Origin: Rhynchopus sp. YZ270_cl-10
Lineage: Eukaryota; Euglenozoa; Diplonemea; Diplonemida; Diplonemidae
Direction of reading: 5' to 3'
Length of the DNA stretch: 64,000 bases
Assembly (NCBI GenBank): GCA_964035575.1
Contig: OZ037846.1
Location: forward strand, 89,501-153,500
Positions 10,052 to 21,667 of this stretch are shown here, in pieces. The translations under genes were made by a program, and so were the position numbers. The notes beneath the pieces are model-generated. The model was not told the origin of the DNA, ran no database searches, and saw only the letters and a program-made list of their open reading frames with translations. Every line of letters starts with the position of its first letter. Positions within the stretch are counted from its first letter, which is position 1.

Positions 10052-12435
10052 CTAAGCATGTGTTGCTTGTGTGCCCCACATGTCTTGTCCTGCGAGGGTG
10101 ACCCCCCAATGGCCCCATGACAAGGCGATGCGTCCACGTGGTCCCCAAGAGGTAATCTGCTCGGCGAATTGAGGGCCGCAATGCCGGCTGCAGTGTTTCA
10201 TCTCTTCGATAGCAATGTCGCCTGACAAGAAACGCCGGACAGGCGCGACCAACGCTGTTTCTGGGTTGACTTTGCACACGCCGCTGTTGATGCTGGCACA
10301 GCCTGTGATGCGCCAGCGAATCACCGAGTCGCCGTCTTCACTTTCCTCAACGCTCTCAACGGTCAATTCAAAGTCGTCCGTCATATACGCAGCTGGGGAC
10401 GTTCTGAAGAGCATGTCAGTCAGGCTGCTTGCACCATGGACTGAAAGGATCCTCCCCCTCCGGACAGCAGGAACACACTGCCGCACCACACCAGAGAACC
10501 CTGTGATGAGCACTGGAGGGCAAAGGCGGGTGTGCTGTTGCGACGATTTGCTCACTTCTACAACAGGTGTAGCACCGGGGGACATGTACAGCCGTCCTAC
10601 CTCTGTGGTGCTCTGATCTGCAGCAGACATTAGGTACGAATCTGGAAGGGCTTTGACGTGCTCCACACTGCTTTCGACTGTACGGAAGCGCGCACCGAAG
10701 TGTCGTTTGAGGGCACGGTGGACCACTTCCTCTGCATTGGGCACAATAAACCCGCCTCGGCAGAGAGGGTACCCGACATAGCCTGCGTGGAACAGCAGTG
10801 GCGCTGCATCGTCATCGGTTGCCATATTATTCAAGAACTCCTCGCAAGCAGACACCTTCTCCACATCCACGAGCCCCTTCCGCTCACGCCAAGCACGCAC
10901 CTTTTTATACAGCGCCGTCTGCTCCACGCTTCCGGCGATCACCAAGCGGCCCGTCTCAATCCATATCGGCTTCTCCCCGACACTCACCAAGAAGGCGTTC
11001 AGCTTTCTGTAATTATCTATCGAAACCTTCACCTGAGCCAACGCGGCTTCGTGAGGCGCGTCGCAGTAACGTTCATACAAGAAAGCTGTGCCCATATAGC
11101 ACAGATTCAGGAGCAGCGCCTTTTTGTCGTCATCCGCAGATATTTGAAGGTTCTTGGGGCCGGTCAGGAATGGTGTGAACTTTGTGACCTTCTCCCGAAG
11201 GCTTGCCTGCCTCCCGCTTGTATGCCAGATTGCCGACAACCCAGGACGGTAATAGACCACGCTGTTCACATCTCCCCCACTGAGATGCAGGAAAGCCTGC
11301 ATCCAGGCAGAAGGCCCTCCTAAGACACCAAGAGTGCCCCGCAGGCTGTCACATATAGCAGGATATCCTCCCACGCGCATACCTTCAAGCTCCATAGTGA
11401 TCGGCTTTTCGATGCCAGGGTTCATGATGCGCAGCACCGCCTCGTCCATGTCCTCCTTGCACGCTTCCGAGTGCATAGCCTTAGTCGTCCATGCAAGGCG
11501 CTTTTCTACAAGCGATTCTTTCCCGTCTGTTTTCTCATCCACCTGCTTGCGTACGGGGGCGAGGACAGTGTCGCCGTAGTCAAAGGTGCAGAGGAGATCT
11601 GTCTCGGTTGACGTAGGATGCCGTCGACACTGAATACATCCGGGCGAGCGATGCAGCAAATATGAACCTTCGACCTTCCCGAAGCGGCAAGAAGCTTCTC
11701 AATACGCGCCTCCGTGAGAAGAGCCTGTCCATCTGCAGGAGATGGACAGCACACCGCAATGTGGGTCGCACCGTGGAGCGCATCATCGAGGGAGGAGCAA
11801 AAGACGGCGCTGGTGGTCGGGGTGTCGTACTTCTCGGTTTGCAGCGCGGAGAGCTCCGCCTCAGTAGAGACCTTCATACTAGAGTCCGTCAGCACACTTG
11901 GCGACACACCTACCTTATTCATGAGACCTACAACGCACCTCCCTACTGTACCAAATCCAATCACAACAGCCTTCACCTCCTCCGCCTTGGCGTCCTCCAG
12001 AGCGAGGGTGTCAAAGACATACTGAGCCACGTGCGGGCTGTTAATCCCAGGTGTCCCGATGACTTTCACATTGTGCTCCTCAGCTGCCTTCAGGTCAATC
12101 GAGCCAAGGCTGGTCCCACGGCGGATGAGTGTGAGGGTCTCCTCTGCAGAGGTTCTGTTGCGCCATGCCTGGAAGAACTCCGTTCCCACCTTCTGTGCGG
12201 AGACAACAACGACGGTAGGGTCCTCCGGGAGTACGTCCTTCGGTGCGGAGAAGACCTCGGGCTCTACCTTGTTGCCGTCGAAGAAGACGAAGGAAGACTT
12301 CTGCAGAATGTTTGAGTTGAGTGCGTCCTGCTTGAAGTGGGAGGCGCAGGGGGCCAGCCAGATGACGCTGCCGTTGCCAGGGGGGAACTTCGTGTGGCTC
12401 AAAAGGTACGACACATTGACTGTGCGGCGCAGCAT
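10052..12435 (-). pseudogene. D-2-hydroxyacid dehydrogenase / FAD oxidoreductase-like fusion, one frameshift
   Basis: Two overlapping minus-strand frames read as one protein. The first (ATG at 12433-12435, to 11506) is a D-isomer 2-hydroxyacid dehydrogenase: RRGTSLGSIDLKAAEEHNVKV is the typical catalytic-domain stretch, and VVIGFGTVGR is the NAD-binding Gly loop. Near 11600-11620 the meaningful frame shifts: the first ends its similarity after ARPDVFSVDG, and the second continues with FDYGDTVLAP. The second part (to 10052) looks like a DAO-type FAD oxidoreductase, with a Gly-rich loop (GVLGGPSA), HTSGRQASL and a CRGGFIVP-like segment; this assignment is weaker. The C-terminal codons and the stop lie in sequence shared with cyclase flanks, so the native 3' end may have been replaced. 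A sequencing slip rather than a true frameshift is possible. Confidence 0.6.
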
Positions 12436-12697
12436 TGTGTCGGCTACAAAAAGTGTTTCCCTTTTGTGTGGCGTGGGGTGTGGGGAGTGGAGAGGAGCTG
12501 GGGGTACTCATCGATGAATGGAAGTAACAATTTTGGAACAAAAAGAGATCGGGAGAGGAACAGGCCTGACGCTAACTTTTCGAATTTTGGGAAATCGTGG
12601 GATGATGGTCGAATATGGGGGGGGGGGAAAGCTAAAAAAAAATTTTTCCGCGCCTGTTTTTTGACCTCACGCAACACTCCACACCATTGACAAAAAC

Positions 12698-13916
12698 CAG
12701 GGTCCTAGCTCAGTAGAACGGAAAAGGTGGCCCACCTTTTCCGTTGTTTTTTTTTTTTTTTTTTGGGTTTTTTTTCAGGCTCTCCGCTAGGATTTCCGAT
12801 TTTGAAAATATTCTGTTGATGGTCCACGTTGGTGGGGTACATGCTTGCGCCGCAGGCGCACGGTACGCAACTTTTTTTTTTACCAACGCCCGATTTTGAC
12901 TTTTTTGGGACGTTTGAGCACTCACCTCTCCATATCTTCTTCTCCTGAGCTTTTTTGACAGGTAGAACGGGTCTGAACCACTTAGCAGAACTTTTTTTTT
13001 TTTTCTTTTTTTCCCCATTTTCAAAAAGTTCTGTTGACAATCAACAGAACTTTAGTACCTAACGGAGTGCCTGGTTTTTTTTACACGGTGCAAAAAACCG
13101 GTTGGCCAAGGAGGTCCTCAGTGTCGTCAGCCAGTCCCCTTTGCTGTTAAAAACAGCGACTTGGCGTGGTCAATTTTTCCGCGCGAACAGGGATTACGCT
13201 CCACGTGTGGAACGTATGGAAATCCATACGTGAATTGTTTTTGAAAAGGTGGAATCCATACGTGTCCATACGTAGGTAATTTGGGTTTTGGATTGGGGCT
13301 GGGGTGGGGTAGGTGAGGAGTGGGGCTCCGCCCCCACCTCTCACCTACCCCCTACAGAATTCTATTTGTAGGAGACAATTTTCTATTTTACCGGAAAAGG
13401 AGCATGCAGCATGGCGAAAGAAAAAAGTAGCGTACCGTGCGCCTGCGGCGCTAGATTGCAATACACCCTTCCCATGACATAATAGGCAATTTTAAGCGCA
13501 ATTTTTAGAAATGTTGCGTACCGTGGCTTCGCCAGAAACTTTCGTTTTAGCAAAATATGGAAGTAAAGTTTACGGAACTGGACCATAATTACCAACGAAA
13601 GTGCCATTTTATGTCAAGATTTTTTAAAAATGTTGCGTACCGTGGCTTCGCCAGGAACATTTGGATGCCATGACTGATGATTTCTCCAGTTCTTCGAACT
13701 TTCACAACCCTTCTCAACCAACTTTGCCAGGGAGAGCGCGCGCGAAGCGCGCGCGGTTTTTAATTGTTTTTTGCTTAGAATTGTACGTGTTGAAAATCCA
13801 TACGTACTTTTTTTATTTTTGGGGGAGCTGCGTAATCCCTGCGCGCGAAGCGCAGAAAAATTTTTTTTGAGCCACCTTTTCCGTTTCTTTTTTTTTTCTT
13901 CTGAGCTAGAACCCTG
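12698..13916. mobile_element. hAT-like MITE nested in the MULE-like element
   Basis: Terminal inverted repeats CAGGGTCCTAGCTCAG (left) and CAGGGTTCTAGCTCAG (complement of right) are flanked by CAAAAAC on both sides (12691-12697, 13917-13923); the eighth base differs. CAGGG ends with 8-bp duplications are the hAT pattern. The inside is A/T runs, GC-rich palindromes such as GCGCGCGAAGCGCGC, and repeats of TTCTGTTGATGGTCCA. No coding capacity. Confidence 0.65.
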
Positions 13917-14337
13917 CAAAAACACACGATTTTTATTTTTTGAAAACTTGGTCAGCCCCGCCGCCAGGATTTTGGGTTTGAAAAAGTTCTGTTGATGGTC
14001 CAAAAAATATTTTTCGCGCTTCGCGCGAAAACCCCTGCAAAGCTCCTTCTCGTGGCCTCCGGCGGAGAGACGCATGTTCCCCAAGCCCGGTCAGAGTTCC
14101 TCCGAATCAGCGACATTTGCTCTTTCCCTGTGCATTGTACCCTTCGGTGGCCGGCAGGTGGCCGTCCAGAATCCGCATTGGGTGTCAGCCTTCTTATCGG
14201 TAAAGCAGCGGTCATGGTACCCAAAGGTTCCTGGCGAAGCCACGGTACGCAACATTTCTAAAAAATGTTCCCATAAAATGGAACTGCGTTGGTGGTATAC
14301 ATACTTGCGCCGCAGGCGCACGGTACGCAACTTTTTC

Positions 14338-15329
14338 CATCATGTCATCATGTCATCATGTCATCATGTCATCATGTCATCATGTCATCATGTCATCATG
14401 TCATCATGTCATCATGTCATCATGTCATCATGTCATCATGTCATCATGTCATCATGTCATCATGTCATCATGTCATCATGTCATCATGTCATCATGTCAT
14501 CATGTCATCATGTCATCATGTCATCATGTCATCATGTCATCATGTCATCATGTCATCATGTCATCATGTCATCATGTCATCATGCCATCATGCCATCATG
14601 CCATCATGCCATCATGCCATCATGCCATCATGCCATCATGCCATCATGCCATCATGCCATCATGCCATCATGCCATCATGCCATCATGCCATCATGCCAT
14701 CATGCCATCATGCCATCATGCCATCATGCCATCATGCCATCATGCCATCATGCCATCATGCCATCATGCCATCATGCCATCATGCCATCATGCCATCATG
14801 CCATCATGCCATCATGCCATCATGCCATCATGCCATCATGCCATCATGCCATCATGCCATCATGCCATCATGCCATCATGCCATCATGCCATCATGCCAT
14901 CATGCCATCATGCCATCATGCCATCATGCCATCATGCCATCATGCCATCATGCCATCATGCCATCATGCCATCATGCCATCATGCCATCATGCCATCATG
15001 CCATCATGCCATCATGCCATCATGCCATCATGCCATCATGCCATCATGCCATCATGCCATCATGCCATCATGCCATCATGCCATCATGCCATCATGCCAT
15101 CATGCCATCATGCCATCATGCCATCATGCCATCATGCCATCATGCCATCATGCCATCATGCCATCATGCCATCATGCCATCATGCCATCATGCCATCATG
15201 CCATCATGCCATCATGCCATCATGCCATCATGCCATCATGCCATCATGCCATCATGCCATCATGCCATCATGCCATCATGCCATCATGCCATCATGCCAT
15301 CATGCCATCATGCCATCATGCCATCATGC
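14338..15329. repeat. Minisatellite (CATCATGT)n then (CATCATGC)n
   Basis: An uninterrupted 8-bp tandem array of about 124 units. The first part (to about 14582, about 30 units) is CATCATGT; the rest (about 93 units) is CATCATGC, with a single sharp switch. Because 8 is not a multiple of 3, all frames stay open with a 24-base period, so the long open frames here are not genes. Confidence 0.97.
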
Positions 15330-15787
15330 ACCCCCCGTGGCATGATGGTGGCATGATGAAGGGGAAAAAAAAATCCCCCAAAAACGTGGGATGATGGCAT
15401 GATGGTTAGCAAAAGGCCTGCTAACAACGCAGAAACAAAATTTTTTTTGAAAAAAAAAAAAAAAAATGGGTGTTTTTGTGGTGGGTTGATGGTGGGATGA
15501 TGGTTTATGGTCGGGGGGGGAAAGCCATTTTCCGTGGGTTGATGGATGATGGTTAGCGTCAGGCCTGGGAGAGGAAAGGAGAGGGGAGGGGGGGGGGGGC
15601 TCACAATGCTACTCTTTTTCAAATTCGAAAAGTCCAGAAAAAATCCCCGAAAACCGTCCTGAAGTGCGGGGGAGAGGTGAAGCATAAAAGGGGTAAGAGG
15701 GGTAAACGGTAAGACTCATGGTAACCGAAGAGCGCGTCTTTTATTTCCGTACGTATTGCATACTCGTACAAAATAATAATAATATTT

Positions 15788-15826
15788 CTGTATGAGACTC
15801 AGCCTCGCGTGCTTAGTCATCGTCAT
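15788..15826 (+). repeat. Dispersed motif copy 3' of cyclase
   Basis: GAGACTCAGCCTCGCGTGCTTAGTCA with flanks; followed, as at 3061-3100, by GAAATGTGCAG and the cyclase 3' end. Confidence 0.5.
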
Positions 15827-15901
15827 GAAATGTGCAGTCTGGTGCACAACACAAAAAAAAAAAAAAAACGAAAGGTGTAAACCTCGTCGAAATAACAACC
15901 T

Positions 15902-18706
15902 TCACTTAGCCCACTTCTTCCCATCAGTATTGCAGTGAGGAGAGATGACCTGTTCGGAAGCAGTGTCGTTATCCACGTCGCCATTGACAACATAAACGCC
16001 GTCCTTGCGCGGGAGTAGCATGTGCTCCAGGCTCGACGGCATGCCTGCGTCCGCTTCAGGCTCGTACAGACACACCTTCCCTTCACGCACAGCCTCCTCA
16101 CACAGCGTCCAGGAGCGGCGCACACCACACCCCATCACAGTCACGAAGCGCTGCTTCTTCGTCCCCACATTCCCGTGCTGCACAGGGCCGCTCACAAACC
16201 CAGCACCGCTGTGCAGTGCTGACAGCAGCAATCGCTGTGCAAAACGTATCGCACTCTCACTGTGCGCTGCCAACGAGCGTGTCAGGTTCCACCCCACACA
16301 CACAGAACTCCCGAGGAGTGAGACAAGCATCCCACGGCTCTGGTCCAAGGCCACAGTGAGGCTCGAGAGCCGCGCGCTCAGGTCAGCAAGGGCAGGCCTC
16401 TGCGCCTCTGTGTCTGCACCGTAGGATACCATGCCGAGTGTGGCACAGAACTGCTTTGAGGACGATGCCCCGCTATCCAATGAGGTGACCAACAACACTC
16501 GCGAATCTGATCTTGTGGACTGCCTGGAAAAGGCATTTGACCCTGATGACGCACGTGCCACAAGTGGGTTCGTCTCCCGTCCCGCAAGTGCAGTCGGCCA
16601 CACACAGCACACATCAGTCGTCCCACTCACACCCTTCAACTCCTGACGAAAGGAAGCGCCAATCACCACATCGCGTGCAACATACTCATCCTTGCACAGT
16701 GCAGAGCAGATCGCCACAGCACCAGGTTGGCAAGCGCTTTTAAGGCGTGACGCCACATTGACAGTGTGTCCGAAGTAGTCCATGCGTCCAGTGAGTGTGT
16801 TCAGCTCCACAGTGACAGGCCCTGTGTTGATCCCAATGCGGACAGTGAGGCCACACCACAGCAAGCCCTGCTCAGCGCAGATCGGTGCGTCCTCCATAAG
16901 AGACGGCGGCCACTCCGCCTCGCGCAGCCGTTCGTGCACCTTCAGCGCAAAGTCCATCCCGTCCTGTGTCGTCGCAAAGGCAATCATGAAGGCGTCGCCA
17001 ATCGTCTTCACCTCGTAGCCGCCGAAGGTGTGCATCACGTCCCGTATCACAGCGTTGTGGATGCGCAGCCCAGCACGCATCCCGTCAGGTGCAGCTTCCC
17101 AGATCGACGTTGACGCACGGATGTCTGTAAAGACAATCGTCACTGCGCCTTCGTCCAGTCCAGGTGCTGCTGACTTACGTCGTTCGTCAGGTGCTTCCTC
17201 AGCAAGCTCAAACAGCGCAGCAGGGAGGTAGGGACGGTACTCCTCCAGACGGCTGATGGACAGCAGCATCCCACCCATCAGGCTGTGCACCTCCTTCACA
17301 ACCACGTGTTTCCTGCCGTATCGTGAGATCGCACGCTGTGCCACGTCTGTTTCAAACTGGCCAATGGCTTTGATGGCAACAGACAGGTGCCGCATCGGTA
17401 GTGCAATGAACACAACCTCGAGTATCGAGATCATCAAGTCAAACACAAACACAAGCAACGTGAAGATCACAAGCACCACAAGCGCCTTCTGCACCTTTGC
17501 CTCCACAGACGACACAGGACGCAGCCATATCAGAAAGGCGTCTTGGTGCAGCTGCGCACCCTTGCGCACAAAGTGTTCCTCACCACCGAGCATCACCTTC
17601 ATAAACGTGTGGGACGGTTCCTCCAGCACCTCTTCGAACGCATCCTTCACTGCCTGCGACTGCATGTCCGACACTTTCATGGCACATGACAGCGGTGCAA
17701 CCGTGCTGAAGGAACGCACATCAGAGTTGCACAACCCCACCAGGTGTTCTCCTGTTGTCGACGCGTACACAATGGAGAGCTTTGCGTCCACAATCACCAC
17801 TGTTGTGTCTGGGTGCTGCTTCTTGTACTCTGTCATCGGTTTCTCCCACATCCCGTACTCAAAGTGCGCGGAGATGATGACTGCTCTGTACTTGCTCCAC
17901 GGGTGCGGTGCAGGTGGTGGCACGTGCACAGAATCATACCCTGTATATGCGTGCACAGTTCCATCCAGTGACGTCCACGGATGAGCTGGTCGCCACTTGT
18001 GTGCCACGGCAAGCCCATTCCCTGTGTCCCACTCCCCTGAAGGAGGCAGCCCGTTGCGTGGGTCGTAGTCAGGCCCAAGCAGGTCCACTAGATAGCTCAC
18101 GCCGTTCCACTTGTATACAAAATCTCGGACTTTGCCTGTGACGTTGTGCAAGTGGTGTGTTGAGATGAGCATCTCAGTGGGGTATGGCGGCTGTGCTGTG
18201 GTGTTGACTGTGAAGTAGTCTTCGTGTGGTGCAAGCTGGTTGTGGTGTTCTGCGTAGATGTAGTCACGTTTTTTGTCACGGAGAACGTCGGCCCAGACGG
18301 AGTTGTAAAAAGCAGTACCGTCTGTGATGTTGTGTGGCACGAGGCAGATTACAACTGAGTATAGACCCAAAGACTTCACAAGTGAGAAGAAGTACGGACG
18401 CATCTTTCCCTCCCAGCGCAAGGGGTCGTCTGTGGTGATCGTGTCCTCGTTGTAGGTGAAGTAGCGTGTGGCCTCAGTCGCTGTCGGTGGCCTTGTGATG
18501 ATGTTGTGCAGATGCTTCTCAAGGCTGGCAAGCTCACTCGAACTCGTCTCACGCACAGTGTCCTCCAGCGACTTGAGACTCTCGAAGTACATCACCAGAC
18601 CACCACCCATTGAAGCTGCTGTCGACACCAATGTCGCAAATGCAATGACAGCCAGCACAGGCGGCTTGCATTGCCGCGGTGCATCACACGTAGCTGTGTG
18701 CTGCAT
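15902..18706 (-). CDS. Receptor-type adenylate cyclase, intact reference copy
   Basis: 934 codons from the ATG at 18704-18706. Domains in order: signal anchor (about 17-41); ectodomain (42-405) with sequons in HNIT, VNTT and HNVT, possibly a CACHE-type sensor though I cannot confirm the fold; membrane segment (about 406-437); HAMP-like or coiled linker (440-500); class III cyclase (520-700) with metal Asp 528 and 571, Lys 567 and Asp 643 for ATP choice, Asn 650 and Arg 654 for catalysis; then a second degenerate cyclase-like domain (about 750-885). The tail ends GKKWAK. The gene has no introns and lies in the same orientation as its sisters. Expected role: plasma-membrane receptor making cAMP; the ligand is unknown. 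Confidence 0.92.
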   Translation of the reverse strand: MQHTATCDAPRQCKPPVLAVIAFATLVSTAASMGGGLVMYFESLKSLEDTVRETSSSELASLEKHLHNIITRPPTATEATRYFTYNEDTITTDDPLRWEGKMRPYFFSLVKSLGLYSVVICLVPHNITDGTAFYNSVWADVLRDKKRDYIYAEHHNQLAPHEDYFTVNTTAQPPYPTEMLISTHHLHNVTGKVRDFVYKWNGVSYLVDLLGPDYDPRNGLPPSGEWDTGNGLAVAHKWRPAHPWTSLDGTVHAYTGYDSVHVPPPAPHPWSKYRAVIISAHFEYGMWEKPMTEYKKQHPDTTVVIVDAKLSIVYASTTGEHLVGLCNSDVRSFSTVAPLSCAMKVSDMQSQAVKDAFEEVLEEPSHTFMKVMLGGEEHFVRKGAQLHQDAFLIWLRPVSSVEAKVQKALVVLVIFTLLVFVFDLMISILEVVFIALPMRHLSVAIKAIGQFETDVAQRAISRYGRKHVVVKEVHSLMGGMLLSISRLEEYRPYLPAALFELAEEAPDERRKSAAPGLDEGAVTIVFTDIRASTSIWEAAPDGMRAGLRIHNAVIRDVMHTFGGYEVKTIGDAFMIAFATTQDGMDFALKVHERLREAEWPPSLMEDAPICAEQGLLWCGLTVRIGINTGPVTVELNTLTGRMDYFGHTVNVASRLKSACQPGAVAICSALCKDEYVARDVVIGASFRQELKGVSGTTDVCCVWPTALAGRETNPLVARASSGSNAFSRQSTRSDSRVLLVTSLDSGASSSKQFCATLGMVSYGADTEAQRPALADLSARLSSLTVALDQSRGMLVSLLGSSVCVGWNLTRSLAAHSESAIRFAQRLLLSALHSGAGFVSGPVQHGNVGTKKQRFVTVMGCGVRRSWTLCEEAVREGKVCLYEPEADAGMPSSLEHMLLPRKDGVYVVNGDVDNDTASEQVISPHCNTDGKKWAK

Positions 18707-19197
18707 CACCGCACAGGGTTTATGTCATGTGTACCGTACCACCTCATCCTGTTGGTGTGTGTTCTGCGAGGAGGCAAGAGCAGAACGTTCTACAAAAAAA
18801 ATACACTGGGGGGTAAAGGGTCAGGAGGTGTGACTCTTTTCATGTTTGCTTCTGTTTCTCTAAGGGTTTCATGGGTAAAGGGGACAACGAAGACATACTT
18901 GTGGGGACGGGGGAGGGGCTTTTTTCCGTTTTAGTTTCTTTGCCATTGTATCTACAAGCACTTTACTATAATGTGTCAAGATGCTGTACGCAATGGTTCA
19001 CCCGAAGGCTAGTATACTTACTGAAGTGTTCGTTTGGTTGTGTGGGGGTCATTATTGTGAAGCTGCGAACGGGGGGGAGGGGAAAAATGGTTTTGCTTTC
19101 TTTGCGTGTGTGCGACATCTTATAAGATACACTGCAAAAAAGAAAAAAGAAAAAATGCGGTTTGTTCGTCAACCAAACGGGAATGAGCTCAGAAATA
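18707..19197. other. 5' flank of the cyclase at 15902-18706
   Basis: No gene seen. Only the first about 50 bases resemble the other cyclase flanks; the shared upstream motif is absent, so this copy may be regulated differently or have lost its leader. Confidence 0.5.
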
Positions 19198-19419
19198 CAT
19201 GGGTAGTATCTGGATCCAGTTCCAGGTGATTCCAGGTTTCTCAGATTTTTCGTGAAATTCCAGGTTTTTTCCAGGTGTTCCAGGTGATTCCATTTGTATG
19301 TAAAGCACTGTGTATCACTCACACACAGTCACCAACAGGTAAAAAAAGCAAAAAAAAAATCCAGATCTGGAATACCTGGAATTTTTCTGGAATTACCTGG
19401 AATCTAGATACTATCCATG
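19198..19419. mobile_element. Short MITE, CATGGGTAGTATCTGG family
   Basis: The left end CATGGGTAGTATCTGGATCC is inverted, with mismatches, at 19405-19419. Subterminal TTCCAGGT repeats are dense. Same family as 43652-44266 and 53046-53691 but much shorter, lacking their middle. No target duplication recognised. Confidence 0.6.
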
Positions 19420-21667
19420 ATTTGAAATATAAAAAAAAGGGGAGGGTGGAAGTGAAGGCTGTGCGTACAGACCATATCGTGCTGTGGCTGACTGTATTCA
19501 GATTGTCAAAAAGAAAGGGGAAAAAATGAGCAATCTGGCAAGTCTGCCTGACATCCGGTCTTTTTATCAGCTTTCAATTGTAGGCAAATCTGATGCGCCC
19601 CACAAAAAATATTTTTGAATCGCAAAAAAAAACAAAAAAAAAACAGCAAAAAAAGATGACAAAAATAAAATCCATTAAAAATTGACAACGCTTATGTTAT
19701 GACCCCTCCCCAAAAGAGTTCTGCTGTACAACTCCAAAGGGGTATTGTACCAGACACCCCCAATGAAAGGATGCCCTGTACTTACATGGTGGTGAGGGAA
19801 AAGAAAAATGACTTGCCTTGTGTCGTCTTGTATGTGGCTTTTACCGTTGTAAGCCTTTGGACCGTCATGCGGTACTGTACTGTACCGCACGATCCCAAAA
19901 GGGTTGAAATGCTCCCCCCCTTTTTTTTTTTTCGTTCTTTCATAATCTGTTGCATTAATGTAGCTGCCACGCAAGCAGTGTGCACTGTGTTTTTCTTTTT
20001 TCTTTTTTTTCTTTTTTTTTGAAACCTTTTTCTACCCATATATTTTAGAGGAACGGTGACGAGAATCTCCAAGCAAAAATGGAGTCCGCGCCAAAGAGGA
20101 AGCTACCTTCCTGAAACGTACACACACACAACTGACAAAAAAAAGAGGGGAGGTGTCGTCACTTTTGTATCATCAGTGAAAAGAACGCCTTACCCAATGA
20201 TAATACTGCCCCCCTCCCGAACAGTCTTTTTTTAAAAATTGACAACAACCAAATTCACAAAACCCTTTACTTTACTAAAAGACTGTTCTCACCTAAGCCG
20301 AACATTTAAGTGTGGCGGGAAGCCTCCCCAATGGGAGAGAGAGAGAGAGAGGGCATGCTTTACACTATACGCAAAAAAAAAAAAAATACCGCGTGAATAA
20401 ATAAAAATGTGGACTACACAGTGCACTATCGTCGAATTAGCGTGATTTTGACAAAGTTGCGACACGGTGACCGCGACATGTTTTTGTCACCTCAAAGAGA
20501 TTCTCCTGTTAGTATGACACATTGTCGTTTTCGTTCTGTCATTGGTCATGTCAGGGGGTCTGTTGTTGAAAACTGTCCATCATTTTCCCGATAAGGGAAG
20601 TTGTAAGACGAATGCGCACTTCTCGTGCACACTCTTTTGCCACTATCGTTATCGAGCGCTTAGAACACATGGAGTTTGTAGATAGGCTCACAGAGAGAGA
20701 AGGTGAAAAGGTGCTGTGGTTTAATTAACCAGTTGGATTCCTCTTGTTCGTAACAGTTCCAAGTTGGTACTTCATTGTAGACGCGTCCAGGGCAGTGTTA
20801 GCCGATCAGAGGCCGCAGTTGCAATGCCTCACCGTACATCCGGCGGACGCATGGGGCACCGAAAGAACGTCTGTAAATCATTCGTAAACACAAATGCAAC
20901 TTACTCCGTAAAAGTGGTATGTAGTACATGGTGACCGTGTGACCCGAGTAACATGGCCGCCGTGTAATTGAGCGAAGAGGGGAGGGGAATCACAGTCACA
21001 CAGGGAAGAGAAGAGGAGCGAACGAGAGAGAGAGAGAGGGAGCACGAAATGAAGTAAGAATACAAAACGGAAAAAAAAATGAGGGGGGGAGAAAAAAAAA
21101 CTTGGTTGTATTAGTGATTAAACACCCGAGGATGGGATGTGCACTATACATTCTTTTACTGACCTCTGTTACGTTCTTTGCAGATAAAGAAGGAAAAAAA
21201 GGGAGAGAAAAAACTGTAAAATGAAAATGTGCAGTACACTGCCCCTTACCACGTTTTTTTTTTTGTTGTTCTGAGTAGGGGGGTAGATGAGGTTCCACAC
21301 CAGGCATTGTGGAGGATAGTTCCACCATATTCTTTGGTTCGAGGGGACTGCACAGACAGTTTTTTTTTTTTTTGTAAGATGAACCTAAGCGTCGCTGTGC
21401 TTAGTCACCAAGAGGATGAAAGCTTGATGGATGTGCCTCTCTTGTGCACATTTACACATAAGTCTGAAGAAAAGGTTTGTAAGATGAACCTAAGCCTCAC
21501 TGTTCTTTCAACTATAAAATAAAAAGTGAAGTTGACAGTGCACAACGCCTCTGGGACACACTGACGAGGGTTACCAATCCCCCGGGAGTATTGCACACAC
21601 TTGGGAGTGTGTTTGCTTACAGGGGAAACTGCAAGACAGACACACCACCATTCCCCCCCCCCCCCCC
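19420..21667. other. Non-coding stretch
   Basis: No supported gene. Contents: homopolymer runs; dispersed motif copies at 21375-21413 and 21476-21513; and at 20820-20872 a member of a second dispersed family (CTCACCGTACATCCGGCGGACGC type), also seen near 38975, 39690 and 39858. Confidence 0.6.
21375..21513 (+). repeat. Tandem pair of the dispersed AAGATGAACCTAAGC motif
   Basis: TTTGTAAGATGAACCTAAGC occurs at 21375 and 21476, about 101 bases apart. These are the clearest copies in the window. Confidence 0.6.

Larger units (their letters stand above)
12561..15567. mobile_element. MULE-like element with 9-bp TSD, 3.0 kb, holding a minisatellite and a hAT-like insertion
   Basis: The termini are inverted repeats: CAGGCCTGACGCTAAC at 12561 and its complement ending at 15567. 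GGAGAGGAA is repeated directly on both sides (12552-12560 and 15568-15576), a 9-bp target duplication typical of Mutator-like elements. No transposase is present, so the element is non-autonomous. It contains a nested hAT-like element (12698-13916), GC-rich short palindromes and the CATCATGY array. A sequence like the right end of the relative at 37105-38113 (GTTAGCAAAAGGCCTG) lies at about 15405-15420. Confidence 0.8.

Noticed and set aside
14289-15394. Very long open frames over the CATCATGY array
   Set aside because: The 8-bp unit lacks stops in every frame, so the frames are automatic; the product would be a monotonous His/Met/Ala/Cys repeat.
12561-15567. CRISPR-like array
   Set aside because: Perfect tandem 8-mers without spacers, in a eukaryotic transposon.
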